Assembly: GCF_963976135.1 (NCBI RefSeq)
Contig: NZ_CAXBKN010000008.1
Location: 1 to 45,979 of the forward strand
Length of the DNA stretch: 45,979 nucleotides
From: Maricaulis sp963976135
GTDB taxonomy: Bacteria > Pseudomonadota > Alphaproteobacteria > Caulobacterales > Maricaulaceae
Reading direction: 5' to 3'
The translations under genes and the position numbers were made by a program. Each line of letters opens with the position of its first letter. The stretch's first letter is position 1. Of this stretch, positions 16,328 through 23,684 are shown piece by piece. The notes beneath the pieces were generated by a model, which searched no databases, was not told the DNA's origin, and worked only from the letters and a program-made list of their open reading frames with translations.

Positions 16328-17064
16328 TGCGGGCCGATCTTTATCTCGTCCAGCATGGCCTGATCGAGACTCGCGCCAAGGCGCAGGAAGCGATTGCCGC
16401 CGGCATGGTCAGCGCTGACGGGCAAATCGTCGCCAAACCGTCCCAGAAAATCGCCGAGGGCGCTGTCGTGCTGGCCAGTCCGGCCCATCCCTATGTATCG
16501 CGGGCAGCGCTCAAGCTTGTCGCCGGGCTCGACCATTTTGGTGTCGATCCGGCGGGGCGTACCTGTCTCGATGTCGGGTCATCAACCGGCGGCTTTACCC
16601 AGGTCCTGCTGCAGCGCGGTGCGGCGCGGGTCTATGCCGTCGATGTCGGACATGGCCAGCTGCATCCCAGCTTGCGCGAGGATGCCCGGGTGATCTCGAT
16701 GGAGGGGGTGGATGCGCGATCCCTGACGCGGGTGGATTTGCCCGAGCCGCCATCGCTGATCGTCTGCGATGCCAGCTTTATTTCATTGTTGAAAGTCATC
16801 CCCAATCCGATGTCCCTGGCCGCAAACCGGGCGGATCTGGTCGCGCTGATCAAGCCGCAGTTTGAAGTCGGCAGGGCAGCGATCGGACGCGGCGGGCTGG
16901 TGAAAAGCGCAAGGGAGCGCGACCGGGCGGTCGCGGATGTCCGATCGGCGCTGGACGGGCTCGCGGATTTTTGCGTCCGCGATGTCATGGAGAGCCCGGT
17001 GAAGGGCGGGGACGGCAATCAGGAATACCTGATCGCCGCCCGCCGGATGATCGATCCGGAGTGA
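16327..17064 (+). CDS. tlyA: TlyA family rRNA 2'-O-methyltransferase
   Basis: 245 aa from ATG 16327. An N-terminal S4 RNA-binding domain (RADLYLVQHGLIETRAKAQE) is followed by an FtsJ-type Rossmann methyltransferase with the SAM loop CLDVGSSTGGFTQVLLQRGA and the acidic strand YAVDVGHGQL. KPQFEVGR precedes the C-terminal part. TlyA of mycobacteria 2'-O-methylates 16S and 23S rRNA cytidines and influences capreomycin sensitivity; older annotation as hemolysin is historical. The start lies on the stop of the GNAT gene. This closes the isoprenoid-associated operon; the next gene is convergent. Confidence 0.93.
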   Translation: MRADLYLVQHGLIETRAKAQEAIAAGMVSADGQIVAKPSQKIAEGAVVLASPAHPYVSRAALKLVAGLDHFGVDPAGRTCLDVGSSTGGFTQVLLQRGAARVYAVDVGHGQLHPSLREDARVISMEGVDARSLTRVDLPEPPSLIVCDASFISLLKVIPNPMSLAANRADLVALIKPQFEVGRAAIGRGGLVKSARERDRAVADVRSALDGLADFCVRDVMESPVKGGDGNQEYLIAARRMIDPE

Positions 17065-17083
17065 TCGCGAAACGGATCAGTGA

Positions 17084-17791
17084 TTACTGAATGTAGGTGT
17101 CGTAGGGGCGCCAGATGCCATCATTGCCCTGGCACATATAGACTTGCTCGGTGACGGTCTGGCCGTACTCGCCCATGCGCCGGCTCGAGGTCCATTCGCA
17201 ATTCCAGTCCTGGGAGCCGGTATTGTAGATACGGGCATCCTGACTGGTCTGGGCACCACCGATCAATTGCGTCGTGGAGCGCGAATCATAACCCTCGACA
17301 TAGCCATAATCGGTGCCGTCATCGCGGTAGCCCTGCGTGGGATAACCACGATAGCCCTGGTCCTGATAGCTGTTATCAGCATAGCCGGGCTTGCCGGGAT
17401 AGGCTTCATAATCGTCAAAGCCGCGGCTCGTACGAGCGGGGCCACACGGATCGCCGCTGCCGGCAATTCCCGCCCCGATCAGGGCGCCGACACCGGCACC
17501 GGCAATCGTGCCGACTTCTTCGGCATTGCCACGGTCATCGCGGTAATTGCGCCCGCGATAAGGATTGTGATGGCCGCGGCCACCGCGGCGGTATTCGGGC
17601 CGGTTATTGGAGTCATCGGCCAGTTCATTGCCGATCACCGCGCCAAGGATACCGCCAATGATCGCGCCGGCGACCTGTCGGCCCTGGCGATCGGATTCAC
17701 AATTGCCGTAAGCCTGCGCCTGGGCGGAGGTGGTCGGCGCCACGACAGCGAAGGCTGTGGCGGCGAGCAGGGCGGTTGTCAGCATTTTCAT
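17084..17791 (-). CDS. Secreted glycine-zipper envelope protein
   Basis: 235 aa from ATG 17791, which has AGGAGA and opens a signal peptide (LTTALLAATAFAVVAPTTSAQAQA, cleavage near residue 26). Two glycine zippers follow (VAGAIIGGILGAVIGNEL and VGTIAGAGVGALIGAGIAG), separated by an Arg/Gly/Tyr/Asn-rich linker, then a Tyr/Gly/Asp-rich stretch. The end has a CxW...VxMC...W pattern (NCEW, VYMCQGNDGIW). Similar glycine-zipper 2TM proteins are outer-membrane-associated in other Gram-negatives; function is unknown. The C-terminal pattern is shared with the next gene upstream, making the two paralogues. A 34-codon upstream extension of the frame is not used, since it precedes the signal peptide. Confidence 0.82.
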   Translation of the reverse strand: MKMLTTALLAATAFAVVAPTTSAQAQAYGNCESDRQGRQVAGAIIGGILGAVIGNELADDSNNRPEYRRGGRGHHNPYRGRNYRDDRGNAEEVGTIAGAGVGALIGAGIAGSGDPCGPARTSRGFDDYEAYPGKPGYADNSYQDQGYRGYPTQGYRDDGTDYGYVEGYDSRSTTQLIGGAQTSQDARIYNTGSQDWNCEWTSSRRMGEYGQTVTEQVYMCQGNDGIWRPYDTYIQ

Positions 17792-17856
17792 GTCAGTCTC
17801 CTGGCGTGGGCGGGCCATTTCTGACCCGACTTTCACCCATACCGTAATGGCGGACC

Positions 17857-17875
17857 GATGAGCCGGGGATGAACG
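17857..17875 (-). promoter_or_regulatory. 19-bp shared upstream element, copy A
   Basis: Minus-strand CGTTCATCCCCGGCTCATC, 65 bp upstream of the glycine-zipper gene start at 17791. It contains a direct repeat TTCATC / CTCATC with an 11-bp period, the spacing expected for dimers of OmpR/PhoB-type response regulators. An identical 19-bp copy precedes the paralogous gene at 19442. No regulator is identified. Confidence 0.55.
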
Positions 17876-17926
17876 GTCTGTGCCGTCCTGCAAGGCTAGT
17901 GCCTGAGGCCCCGGGGCCGCAAGCAG

Positions 17927-17959
17927 AAAAAGGGGCCGGTCCTTGGCGGTCCGGCCCCT
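17927..17959 (-). terminator. Rho-independent terminator of the repeat-containing glycine-zipper gene
   Basis: AGGGGCCGG pairs perfectly with CCGGCCCCT across an 11-nt loop that can partly extend the stem. In the minus direction the hairpin is followed by a T-run (TTTTT). It lies 23 bp beyond the stop at 17982, so it ends that transcript before the next glycine-zipper gene. Confidence 0.8.
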
Positions 17960-17981
17960 GTCTGATCAGCGTCGTGACGGA

Positions 17982-19442
17982 TTATTGCTGCCGGGCGACT
18001 TCCCAGTCGCCATAGGCATCCCGGCACATCCGGACCTGGTCATAGCTGAACGTACCGTCCGGCATATAGATCTCGGCATCGCCCCAGCGGCATTCCGTAT
18101 TGCCATAGGCATAGCTGTCACGGATCACGATACTGCCGCGCACGCCGGAATAGGGATTGCCCCAGTAATAGGGTTGCCCGTTCTCGAAGGCGTAATTCAT
18201 CGCATATTGATACTGGACCTTGTCGCAATCATCGAGCTGGCTGACCGCGCTGCCGAGCACGGCACCGAAACCGGCGCCGAGCAGAATTCCGGCCCCGACA
18301 TTGTCGCCATCGGCCGCTGCGCCGCCAATGATTGCGCCCAGAATGGCACCGACTGCCGTGCCATTGCCATTGCTTTGATAGTGGCAGGCCCGGTCGTAAT
18401 AGGCGAACTGGCGGGTGTTATAGCCATGGTCATAATAGCGGGAATTATACCGCCACCGGGTCGATGGACCGTAATGGCCGTAATAGCGCGAATTATTCCA
18501 GCCAACATTCAGATGCCGGACCCAGCGAATATCGCTGCGGTGGTCGGAGCGGTAGAATGAGTGGCGGCGCTGGGCGTATTCCTGGCGGCGGCGATCATTG
18601 CGATAGCCGACGCGGTCCCGGCCCGGACGGTAATCGTGGGAGCCGGGACGGCTGGAACCGGTTCTTGGGCCGCGCGGATTATGGGCGGGACGGCTGGTGC
18701 CGGCTCTCGGACTCCGCGGGTTATAGGCGCCATCGCGACCCGGGCGTGAGCCGGAACGGGTGGTCCCGGATCTCGGTCCGCGTGGATTATCGACTCTGTC
18801 GCGACCCGGACGTGTGTCGGGGCGGGAGGATCCTGCTCTGGGTCCGCGGGGGTTATACGCTCCATCGCGGCCCGCTTGCGCGCCGGGACGATTTGTTCCG
18901 GAACGGGTGCGTGGGCTGCTACCATTACTACCGGGGTGGGAGTCGGAGCGGCGGGTGTCTGTGTCACGTCTGCTGCTGCCCCGGACCGGCGCTGGCTGGA
19001 TGCGAGGATCGGTCCGGTCCATGACCGGGCCGCCGCGCCCCGGCGCGCCATCGCCACGATTGCTGCGCACAGCATTGCGGTCCGACCGGCGATCCTGGAC
19101 CCGGTCACCGCGTGGTGAACTGCGGTCGGAGCGGCTTGCGGGCGGGCGGGCCTCGCCGCGGCTATTGTCCTGCCGGCTTGGCGCCGCGGCCTGCTGGCCG
19201 CCGCGGTTTCGGGCAGGCTGCGCGGACGGGCGCGATGCGTTCGAGCGGCGCTCGGCCTGTTGATTGCCGCGATTGCGGTTTTCGGAACGGGTCCGTCGCG
19301 GGTTTTGTTCTTCCGAGGAAACAGATCGGCCAGACCCATTGCGTTCCTGGCGGCTCTGCGCTTCAGCGGCATCGGTAAATGCAAGGCCAGGCAGAAAGAT
19401 CAGCGCGGCTGCCGTGGCAGTGAGCAGGCTGAATTTTGTCAT
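17982..19442 (-). CDS. Secreted Arg/Gly/Pro-rich repeat protein with C-terminal glycine zipper
   Basis: 486 aa from ATG 19442 (AAGGAG 9 nt upstream; an earlier in-frame ATG at 19460 overlaps that ribosome-binding site). Signal peptide residues about 1-29 (LLTATAAALIFLPGLAFTDAAEA). Residues about 30-290 are a strongly basic, disordered Arg/Ser/Gly/Asn/Pro region containing imperfect 22-aa repeats. Then come a Tyr/Arg/His-rich stretch (about 294-355), a glycine zipper (AVGAILGAIIGGAAAD and AGILLGAGFGAVLGSAV) and a C-terminal CRW...VRMC...W module shared with the gene at 17084-17791. No database family comes to mind for the basic region. It is probably periplasmic or outer-membrane-bound, perhaps binding anionic polymers (inference). 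A terminator follows. Confidence 0.8.
   Translation of the reverse strand: MTKFSLLTATAAALIFLPGLAFTDAAEAQSRQERNGSGRSVSSEEQNPRRTRSENRNRGNQQAERRSNASRPSAQPARNRGGQQAAAPSRQDNSRGEARPPASRSDRSSPRGDRVQDRRSDRNAVRSNRGDGAPGRGGPVMDRTDPRIQPAPVRGSSRRDTDTRRSDSHPGSNGSSPRTRSGTNRPGAQAGRDGAYNPRGPRAGSSRPDTRPGRDRVDNPRGPRSGTTRSGSRPGRDGAYNPRSPRAGTSRPAHNPRGPRTGSSRPGSHDYRPGRDRVGYRNDRRRQEYAQRRHSFYRSDHRSDIRWVRHLNVGWNNSRYYGHYGPSTRWRYNSRYYDHGYNTRQFAYYDRACHYQSNGNGTAVGAILGAIIGGAAADGDNVGAGILLGAGFGAVLGSAVSQLDDCDKVQYQYAMNYAFENGQPYYWGNPYSGVRGSIVIRDSYAYGNTECRWGDAEIYMPDGTFSYDQVRMCRDAYGDWEVARQQ
18609..18890 (-). repeat. Imperfect 22-aa (66-bp) coding repeats
   Basis: Within the glycine-zipper protein, three consecutive 22-residue units of the form RPxxxxGRDxxxNPRxPRxGxx (18890-18825, 18824-18759, 18758-18693) are followed by a shortened 14-residue unit and a partial unit ending GRDRV. 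Codons differ between copies, so the amplification is old or selected at protein level. Confidence 0.8.
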
Positions 19443-19512
19443 CGTCGGAGGCTCCTTCATGTCGGCGTTCCGGGAATCCTCGCCCCAGTCTGGAGGAGGT
19501 TAACCAAATCTT

Positions 19513-19531
19513 GATGAGCCGGGGATGAACG
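19513..19531 (-). promoter_or_regulatory. 19-bp shared upstream element, copy B
   Basis: Identical on the minus strand to the element at 17857-17875 (CGTTCATCCCCGGCTCATC). It lies 70 bp before the start at 19442, close to the 65-bp distance of copy A. Flanking bases are unrelated, so the identity is confined to the element. This points to a shared regulator for the two glycine-zipper genes. Confidence 0.55.
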
Positions 19532-19550
19532 CGCCCTTCATGTTGATGAG

Positions 19551-20642
19551 TCAGAAGGCCGACTGGCCGGCATGGCGCAATTTCTGGTCGGCCAGAACGA
19601 TCGCTGCCATGGCTTCACCGACCGGAACGGCGCGGATGCCGACACAGGGGTCGTGACGTCCGCGAGTCTCGATTGTGGTCTCTTCGAAATCGCGGTCGAG
19701 CGTGCGCCGTTCGATGCGGATCGAGGAGGTTGGCTTGACGGCGAAGCGGACCACCAGGTCCTGGCCGGTCGAGATGCCGCCGAGCACGCCGCCATTATGG
19801 TTGGACAGGAAAACCGGGCCATCCTCGCCCATCCGCATTTCGTCAGCAGCCTCTTCACCGCGCATCGCCGCCGAGGCGAAGCCGGCACCGATCTCGACGC
19901 CCTTGACCGCATTGATCGTCATCATGGCGGCGGCCATTTCGCTGTCCAGCTTGGCATAGACCGGCGCGCCCCACCCGGCGGGCAGGCCGGAGATGACGAC
20001 TTCGACGATGGCGCCCGTCGATGAACCCTCGGCGCGCAGGGTGTCCATATCGGCCGCCCAGAGCTCGGCCGTGGCGGCATCGGGGCAGAAAAACGGATTG
20101 CCGGACACGTCATCCCAATCCCAGCGCGTGCGGTCGATCTGGCGCGCGCCAACCTGGACCAGGGCGGCGCGGATGGAGATCCCGTCGCCGAGCACCTTGC
20201 GTGCGACCCCGCCCGCCGCGACGCGCGAGGCGGTCTCGCGGGCCGAGGACCGGCCGCCGCCGCGGTAATCGCGCACGCCATATTTCATATCATAGGTATA
20301 ATCAGCGTGACCTGGCCGCCATTTGTCGCGGATATCGCCATAATCCTTTGAGCGCGCGTCCTGGTTTTCGATCATCAGGCTGATCGGCGTGCCGGTCGTG
20401 ACCGGTCCGCCGGTGCGGTCATCGCTGAATGTGCCGGACAGGATGCGCACCTGGTCGGGTTCCTGGCGCGGGGTGACATGCCGTGATGTACCCGGCCGGC
20501 GCAGGTCGAGCCAGGGCTGGAGATCGGTTTCGCTCAACGGAATTCCGGCCGGACAGCCATCGATGACGGCACCGATCGCCGGCCCGTGGCTCTCGCCCCA
20601 GGTGGTGACCCTGAATAAATGTCCGAAAGTGTTGTGTGACAT
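19551..20642 (-). CDS. aroC: Chorismate synthase
   Basis: 363 aa, full length. The N-terminal signature TWGESHGPAIGAVIDGCPAG, the RPGTSRHVTPRQEPD segment, the YRGGGRSSARETASRVAAG loop and the closing RGRHDPCVGIRAVPVGEAM are diagnostic. It converts EPSP to chorismate with reduced FMN, the last common step toward aromatic amino acids, folate and quinones. It follows the J-domain gene by 47 bp on the same strand. The stop lies 108 bp from the start of the glycine-zipper gene, so co-transcription with that gene is unlikely. Confidence 0.97.
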   Translation of the reverse strand: MSHNTFGHLFRVTTWGESHGPAIGAVIDGCPAGIPLSETDLQPWLDLRRPGTSRHVTPRQEPDQVRILSGTFSDDRTGGPVTTGTPISLMIENQDARSKDYGDIRDKWRPGHADYTYDMKYGVRDYRGGGRSSARETASRVAAGGVARKVLGDGISIRAALVQVGARQIDRTRWDWDDVSGNPFFCPDAATAELWAADMDTLRAEGSSTGAIVEVVISGLPAGWGAPVYAKLDSEMAAAMMTINAVKGVEIGAGFASAAMRGEEAADEMRMGEDGPVFLSNHNGGVLGGISTGQDLVVRFAVKPTSSIRIERRTLDRDFEETTIETRGRHDPCVGIRAVPVGEAMAAIVLADQKLRHAGQSAF

Positions 20643-20689
20643 AGCCGATCCAAGCTTTTTTCAGAGCATAGTCGGCGAAAGGCCCGGCG

Positions 20690-21196
20690 TCACGCGGCCG
20701 ACTGTGCCTTGCGAATCCAGCGCGCGAAACGGGCATTCGCCGAGGGACGCGAAAACGCCTCGATGAAATCATCGAGGGGTTCGAAATCTGCGGGGTCGGG
20801 GGTTTTCGCTGTGCCGGTGGCCAGGGTGATGATCCGGATCTGCACGCTGATATCCGGCTCGCCAACGGCCTGCAGGCAGCTGCCATCGGCCACACCGGCC
20901 GGGATGCGCACGATAATCGTCCGATCACCCGAACGCAGGGAACGGGTCAAACCACGCCGGGCCTGCTCGGAGCTGATTTCCATCTCCATACAGGCGGGCA
21001 GGTGTTTTTCGAGATGCCGGATCGCCTCGACGATGGCGGCGAGCCTGGACAGCGCCTCCGGACCTGGCTCGGTGGTGTCGGGATGCAGGGTTTTGACCTC
21101 GTCGCGGAACTTGCGTTTGGCTGCGATCAGCCCGGCGCCCGGCTCGAGGCCGAACGCAGCATAGGCTGCAGCAAGTGTCAGAACGCGCGATGTCAT
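20690..21196 (-). CDS. Small J-domain protein with a DnaJ C-terminal-like segment
   Basis: 168 aa from ATG 21196. Residues about 5-62 resemble a J domain (AAYAAFGLEPGAGLIAAKRKFRDEVKTLHPD), with the HPD tripeptide needed to stimulate DnaK present. Residues about 85-115 (GLTRSLRSGDRTIIVRIPAG, then VADGSCLQAVGE) recall the DnaJ C-terminal substrate-binding sheet. Gly/Phe and zinc-finger regions are absent. It probably acts as a specialised co-chaperone. The gene is divergent from pdxH (88 bp between starts) and precedes aroC. The family-level call is moderate because the J domain is degenerate around helix II. A further upstream in-frame start (21295) would overlap pdxH and is rejected. Confidence 0.7.
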   Translation of the reverse strand: MTSRVLTLAAAYAAFGLEPGAGLIAAKRKFRDEVKTLHPDTTEPGPEALSRLAAIVEAIRHLEKHLPACMEMEISSEQARRGLTRSLRSGDRTIIVRIPAGVADGSCLQAVGEPDISVQIRIITLATGTAKTPDPADFEPLDDFIEAFSRPSANARFARWIRKAQSAA

Positions 21197-21230
21197 CCTG
21201 CTTCGATAGCGCAAGAAGATTCCTGAAAGG

Positions 21231-21258
21231 TTGACGCCGTTGGCAACGGGCGTAGGAA
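21231..21258 (+). promoter_or_regulatory. Possible pdxH promoter
   Basis: TTGACGC at 21231 matches the Caulobacter-type -35 (TTGACGS). A weak -10 (TAGGAA) follows after 16 nt, leaving 26 bp to the pdxH ATG. The divergent gene start at 21196 leaves only 88 bp for both promoters. The -10 is poor, so this is tentative. Confidence 0.3.
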
Positions 21259-21284
21259 AGCATCTTGCCCTGGGAGTTTGAGCG

Positions 21285-21953
21285 ATGACCGACAAGAAGC
21301 TGATTCCGCCAAGTCCGGATGCCGCGGCCTATGCCCGGACCAATGAAGCAAATGCGGTCGAGATTTTTGATCGCGATGAGCCGCTGGAGCTGTTTGCCGA
21401 ATGGCTGGTCGACGCAAAGAAGAAAGAGCTCAATGACCCCAACGCGATGTCCCTGGCAACGGTCGATGCGGACGGTTTCCCCGATGTCCGGATGGTGCTT
21501 TTGAAGGATGTCGATCAGGGCGGATTTGTCTTCTACACCAATCTGGGCAGCGCCAAGGGGCAGCAACTGGCCGGCAATCGCGGCGCCGCCCTGTGCTTTC
21601 ACTGGAAGTCGCTGCGGCGGCAGGTGCGGGTGCGCGGTGCGGTGGAGCCGGTCGATGCGGCCGAGGCTGATGCCTATTTCGCCTCCCGGGCCCGCGATAG
21701 CCGGATTGGCGCCTGGGCCTCGACACAGTCGCGCCCGCTCGAGAGCCGCTTCGCGCTCGAAAAGGCGGTGGCGCGCGAGGCTGCCCGTTTTGGTCTCGGC
21801 GAAGTGCCACGGCCAGCACACTGGTCCGGCTTTCGCCTGCGGCCGACAGCGATCGAATTCTGGCGCGACAGGCCTTTCCGGCTGCACGACCGCCTTGTCT
21901 TTACACGCGCCGATCCGGCCTCGCCATGGACTACCAATCGGCTATACCCATGA
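21285..21953 (+). CDS. pdxH: Pyridoxamine 5'-phosphate oxidase
   Basis: 222 aa. The FMN-binding core is clear: MSLATVDADGFPDVRMVLLK, FYTNLGSAKGQQLAGNRGAA, FHWKSLRRQVRVRG, and the C-terminal PAHWSGFRLRPTAIEFW with RPFRLHDRL. It oxidises pyridoxine/pyridoxamine 5'-phosphate to PLP with FMN and oxygen in the cytoplasm. ATG 21285 is preceded by TGGGAG. The gene is divergent from the J-domain gene and followed 25 bp later by the DUF1499 gene. dxs upstream in the window supplies DXP, also a precursor of PLP in the DXP-dependent route, but they are not in one operon. Confidence 0.96.
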   Translation: MTDKKLIPPSPDAAAYARTNEANAVEIFDRDEPLELFAEWLVDAKKKELNDPNAMSLATVDADGFPDVRMVLLKDVDQGGFVFYTNLGSAKGQQLAGNRGAALCFHWKSLRRQVRVRGAVEPVDAAEADAYFASRARDSRIGAWASTQSRPLESRFALEKAVAREAARFGLGEVPRPAHWSGFRLRPTAIEFWRDRPFRLHDRLVFTRADPASPWTTNRLYP

Positions 21954-21978
21954 TCAAGGACAGCAATGAGGGGCAGAC

Positions 21979-22785
21979 ATGACTCGGTTCATCGAAATCC
22001 TGCGAATGGCGATCGATATCGCGGTCGCGCTTTGCGCGCTATTGCTGCTGCTGACGCCCGTCTGGTTTGCGCTGGCGGCATTCGGGACCAAGTGGGAATT
22101 CTGGGGCTGGCAGACCGGCTTGAGCGCAATGACCGAGGTCTGGGGCCTGCGACTCCTGCTGGCCGGCCTGGTGACCGGGCTGCTGACGCTGGGCGCGCTC
22201 ACCCTCTATCGCGTGCTGGCCCGGCAGGGCTATGGCAATTGGGTCAGCGCGGTCGCCCTGTCGCTGATCACTCTGGCGGGGCTGGCTCTGAGCCTGCAGG
22301 TCGAGGCGCGTAAAGCCGCGGCCCCGGCAGTCCTCGACGTGACGACCGATTTCAGCGACCCGCCGCATTTCTCCGCCGCCTTTACAGCGCGGCGCTCGGA
22401 TCTCGATGCCAGTCTCACCTATGCGGGCAAGGCCGCGGCGGACGGGCAGAGCCTGCCCGCGCTGCAGGCAGCGCGCTATCCCGCGATCGGGACGCTGCAT
22501 CTGGATGAAGCGGCAGACAGCGCCTTTGCCCGCGCCCTCGAGCTCGCGCGCGAGCAGGGCTGGCGCGTCAGCACCGCCTCGGCCGAAGCCGGAATGCTGG
22601 AGGCGGGGGCCGAGAGTTTCTGGTTCGGCTTTCGGGACGATATCGTGGTCCGGGTGAGACCCGGTCCGGCGGGCGGCAGCTTGGTCGATATTCGCTCAAT
22701 GGCGCGTCAGCCGGTCCATGATCTGGGCCGCAATGCGGATCGGGTGCAGGGCTTTCTCGAGTCGCTGGAGGCGGCTCAACCCTGA
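21979..22785 (+). CDS. DUF1499 domain membrane protein
   Basis: 268 aa. Three N-terminal membrane helices (about residues 10-35, 52-75 and 88-108) precede a periplasmic or cytoplasmic DUF1499 domain. Its conserved end is DIVVRVRPGPAGGSLVDIRS, then RQPVHDLGRNADRVQGFLESL. The fusion of helices to DUF1499 is common in alphaproteobacteria; no biochemical role is known. ATG 21979 follows GAGGGGCAGAC. The 3' end overlaps the convergent MBL-fold gene by 10 bp (22776-22785), so there is no room for a terminator between them. Confidence 0.88.
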   Translation: MTRFIEILRMAIDIAVALCALLLLLTPVWFALAAFGTKWEFWGWQTGLSAMTEVWGLRLLLAGLVTGLLTLGALTLYRVLARQGYGNWVSAVALSLITLAGLALSLQVEARKAAAPAVLDVTTDFSDPPHFSAAFTARRSDLDASLTYAGKAAADGQSLPALQAARYPAIGTLHLDEAADSAFARALELAREQGWRVSTASAEAGMLEAGAESFWFGFRDDIVVRVRPGPAGGSLVDIRSMARQPVHDLGRNADRVQGFLESLEAAQP

Positions 22786-23684
22786 TCGCGCAGCTGGAAG
22801 AGGCTCGTCAGGCTGGGCTCGCCCTCGCATTCGATATGCCCGGTTTCGATCAGGTGGATCATATGGGCGAGAATCGAATGCGCCGCCGCGGGATGCAGGC
22901 GCTTGTCGACATGTGTGTAGATGATGGCGACGATTTGCGGGACAGATTGCGGGCCTGAGGCGAGGGTGTCGACAATCTGCTGCTCACGCTTCAACCGGTG
23001 ATCGATATAGGCCTGAACGAATGTGTCCGGGCTTTCAACCGCTGGTCCGTGGGTCGGCCAGAGCCGCGTGAAGCCGCGGTCGCGCACGCGCGCGAGCTCT
23101 CTGAGATAATCGCCCATATGGCCGTCGGGCGGGCTGATCACGCTGGTCGACCAGGCCATGATATGGTCGCCGCTGAACAGGACGTTTTCTTCCTTCAGCG
23201 CATAGCAGACATGATTGGAGGTGTGGCCGGGCGTGTGCAGGGCTTCGACCGTCCAGCCCGGCCCGTTGAATTCCTGACCGTCGGAAATCTCGATATCGGG
23301 CGCAAAACCAACATCGTCGCCGGCTTCAAGACGCACTTCGCCGCCAGCCGGGAGGGTGTTCTGGGCGCCGAAGCCATAGACTTTGGCGCCATGCTTCGCC
23401 GCCAGCGGATGTGCGAGCGGGGAGTGGTCGAGATGATGATGGGTGACAAGGACATGGCTGACACGCTCGCCGGCCAGCGCCGCGTCGAGGGCTGCCTCAT
23501 GCACGGGGTCGAACGGACCCGGATCGATCACCGCGACCTCGCCATGCCCGATGATATAGACGCCGGTCCCGGTATAGGTGAAAGGGCCTGGATTGGGCGC
23601 TGTGACGCGCCGGATCATGGGCGAGAGTGTCTCACAGACGCCGTACTCGACATCGAGTTTTTGCTGGAAGGGAATTTGAGTCAT
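22776..23684 (-). CDS. MBL-fold metallo-hydrolase (LACTB2-like)
   Basis: 302 aa. The dinuclear zinc motif is THHHLDHS (THxHxDH), with HTPGHTSNH and FSGDHIMAW supplying further ligands. A C-terminal helical winged domain (about 240-290) matches the LACTB2-type beta-lactamase-like 2 proteins. Members hydrolyse thioesters or RNA; the substrate here is not determinable. Its ATG overlaps the stop of the ATP-grasp-like gene by four bases (ATGA, 23681-23684), so the two are probably co-translated. The 3' end overlaps the DUF1499 gene on the opposite strand. Confidence 0.92.
   Translation of the reverse strand: MTQIPFQQKLDVEYGVCETLSPMIRRVTAPNPGPFTYTGTGVYIIGHGEVAVIDPGPFDPVHEAALDAALAGERVSHVLVTHHHLDHSPLAHPLAAKHGAKVYGFGAQNTLPAGGEVRLEAGDDVGFAPDIEISDGQEFNGPGWTVEALHTPGHTSNHVCYALKEENVLFSGDHIMAWSTSVISPPDGHMGDYLRELARVRDRGFTRLWPTHGPAVESPDTFVQAYIDHRLKREQQIVDTLASGPQSVPQIVAIIYTHVDKRLHPAAAHSILAHMIHLIETGHIECEGEPSLTSLFQLRDQG

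Noticed and set aside
18332..19263. Long plus-strand frames opposite the repeat-containing glycine-zipper gene
   Set aside because: They are antisense shadows of Arg/Gly-rich coding sequence in G+C-rich DNA. The minus-strand frame has a signal peptide, a ribosome-binding site and a paralogue.
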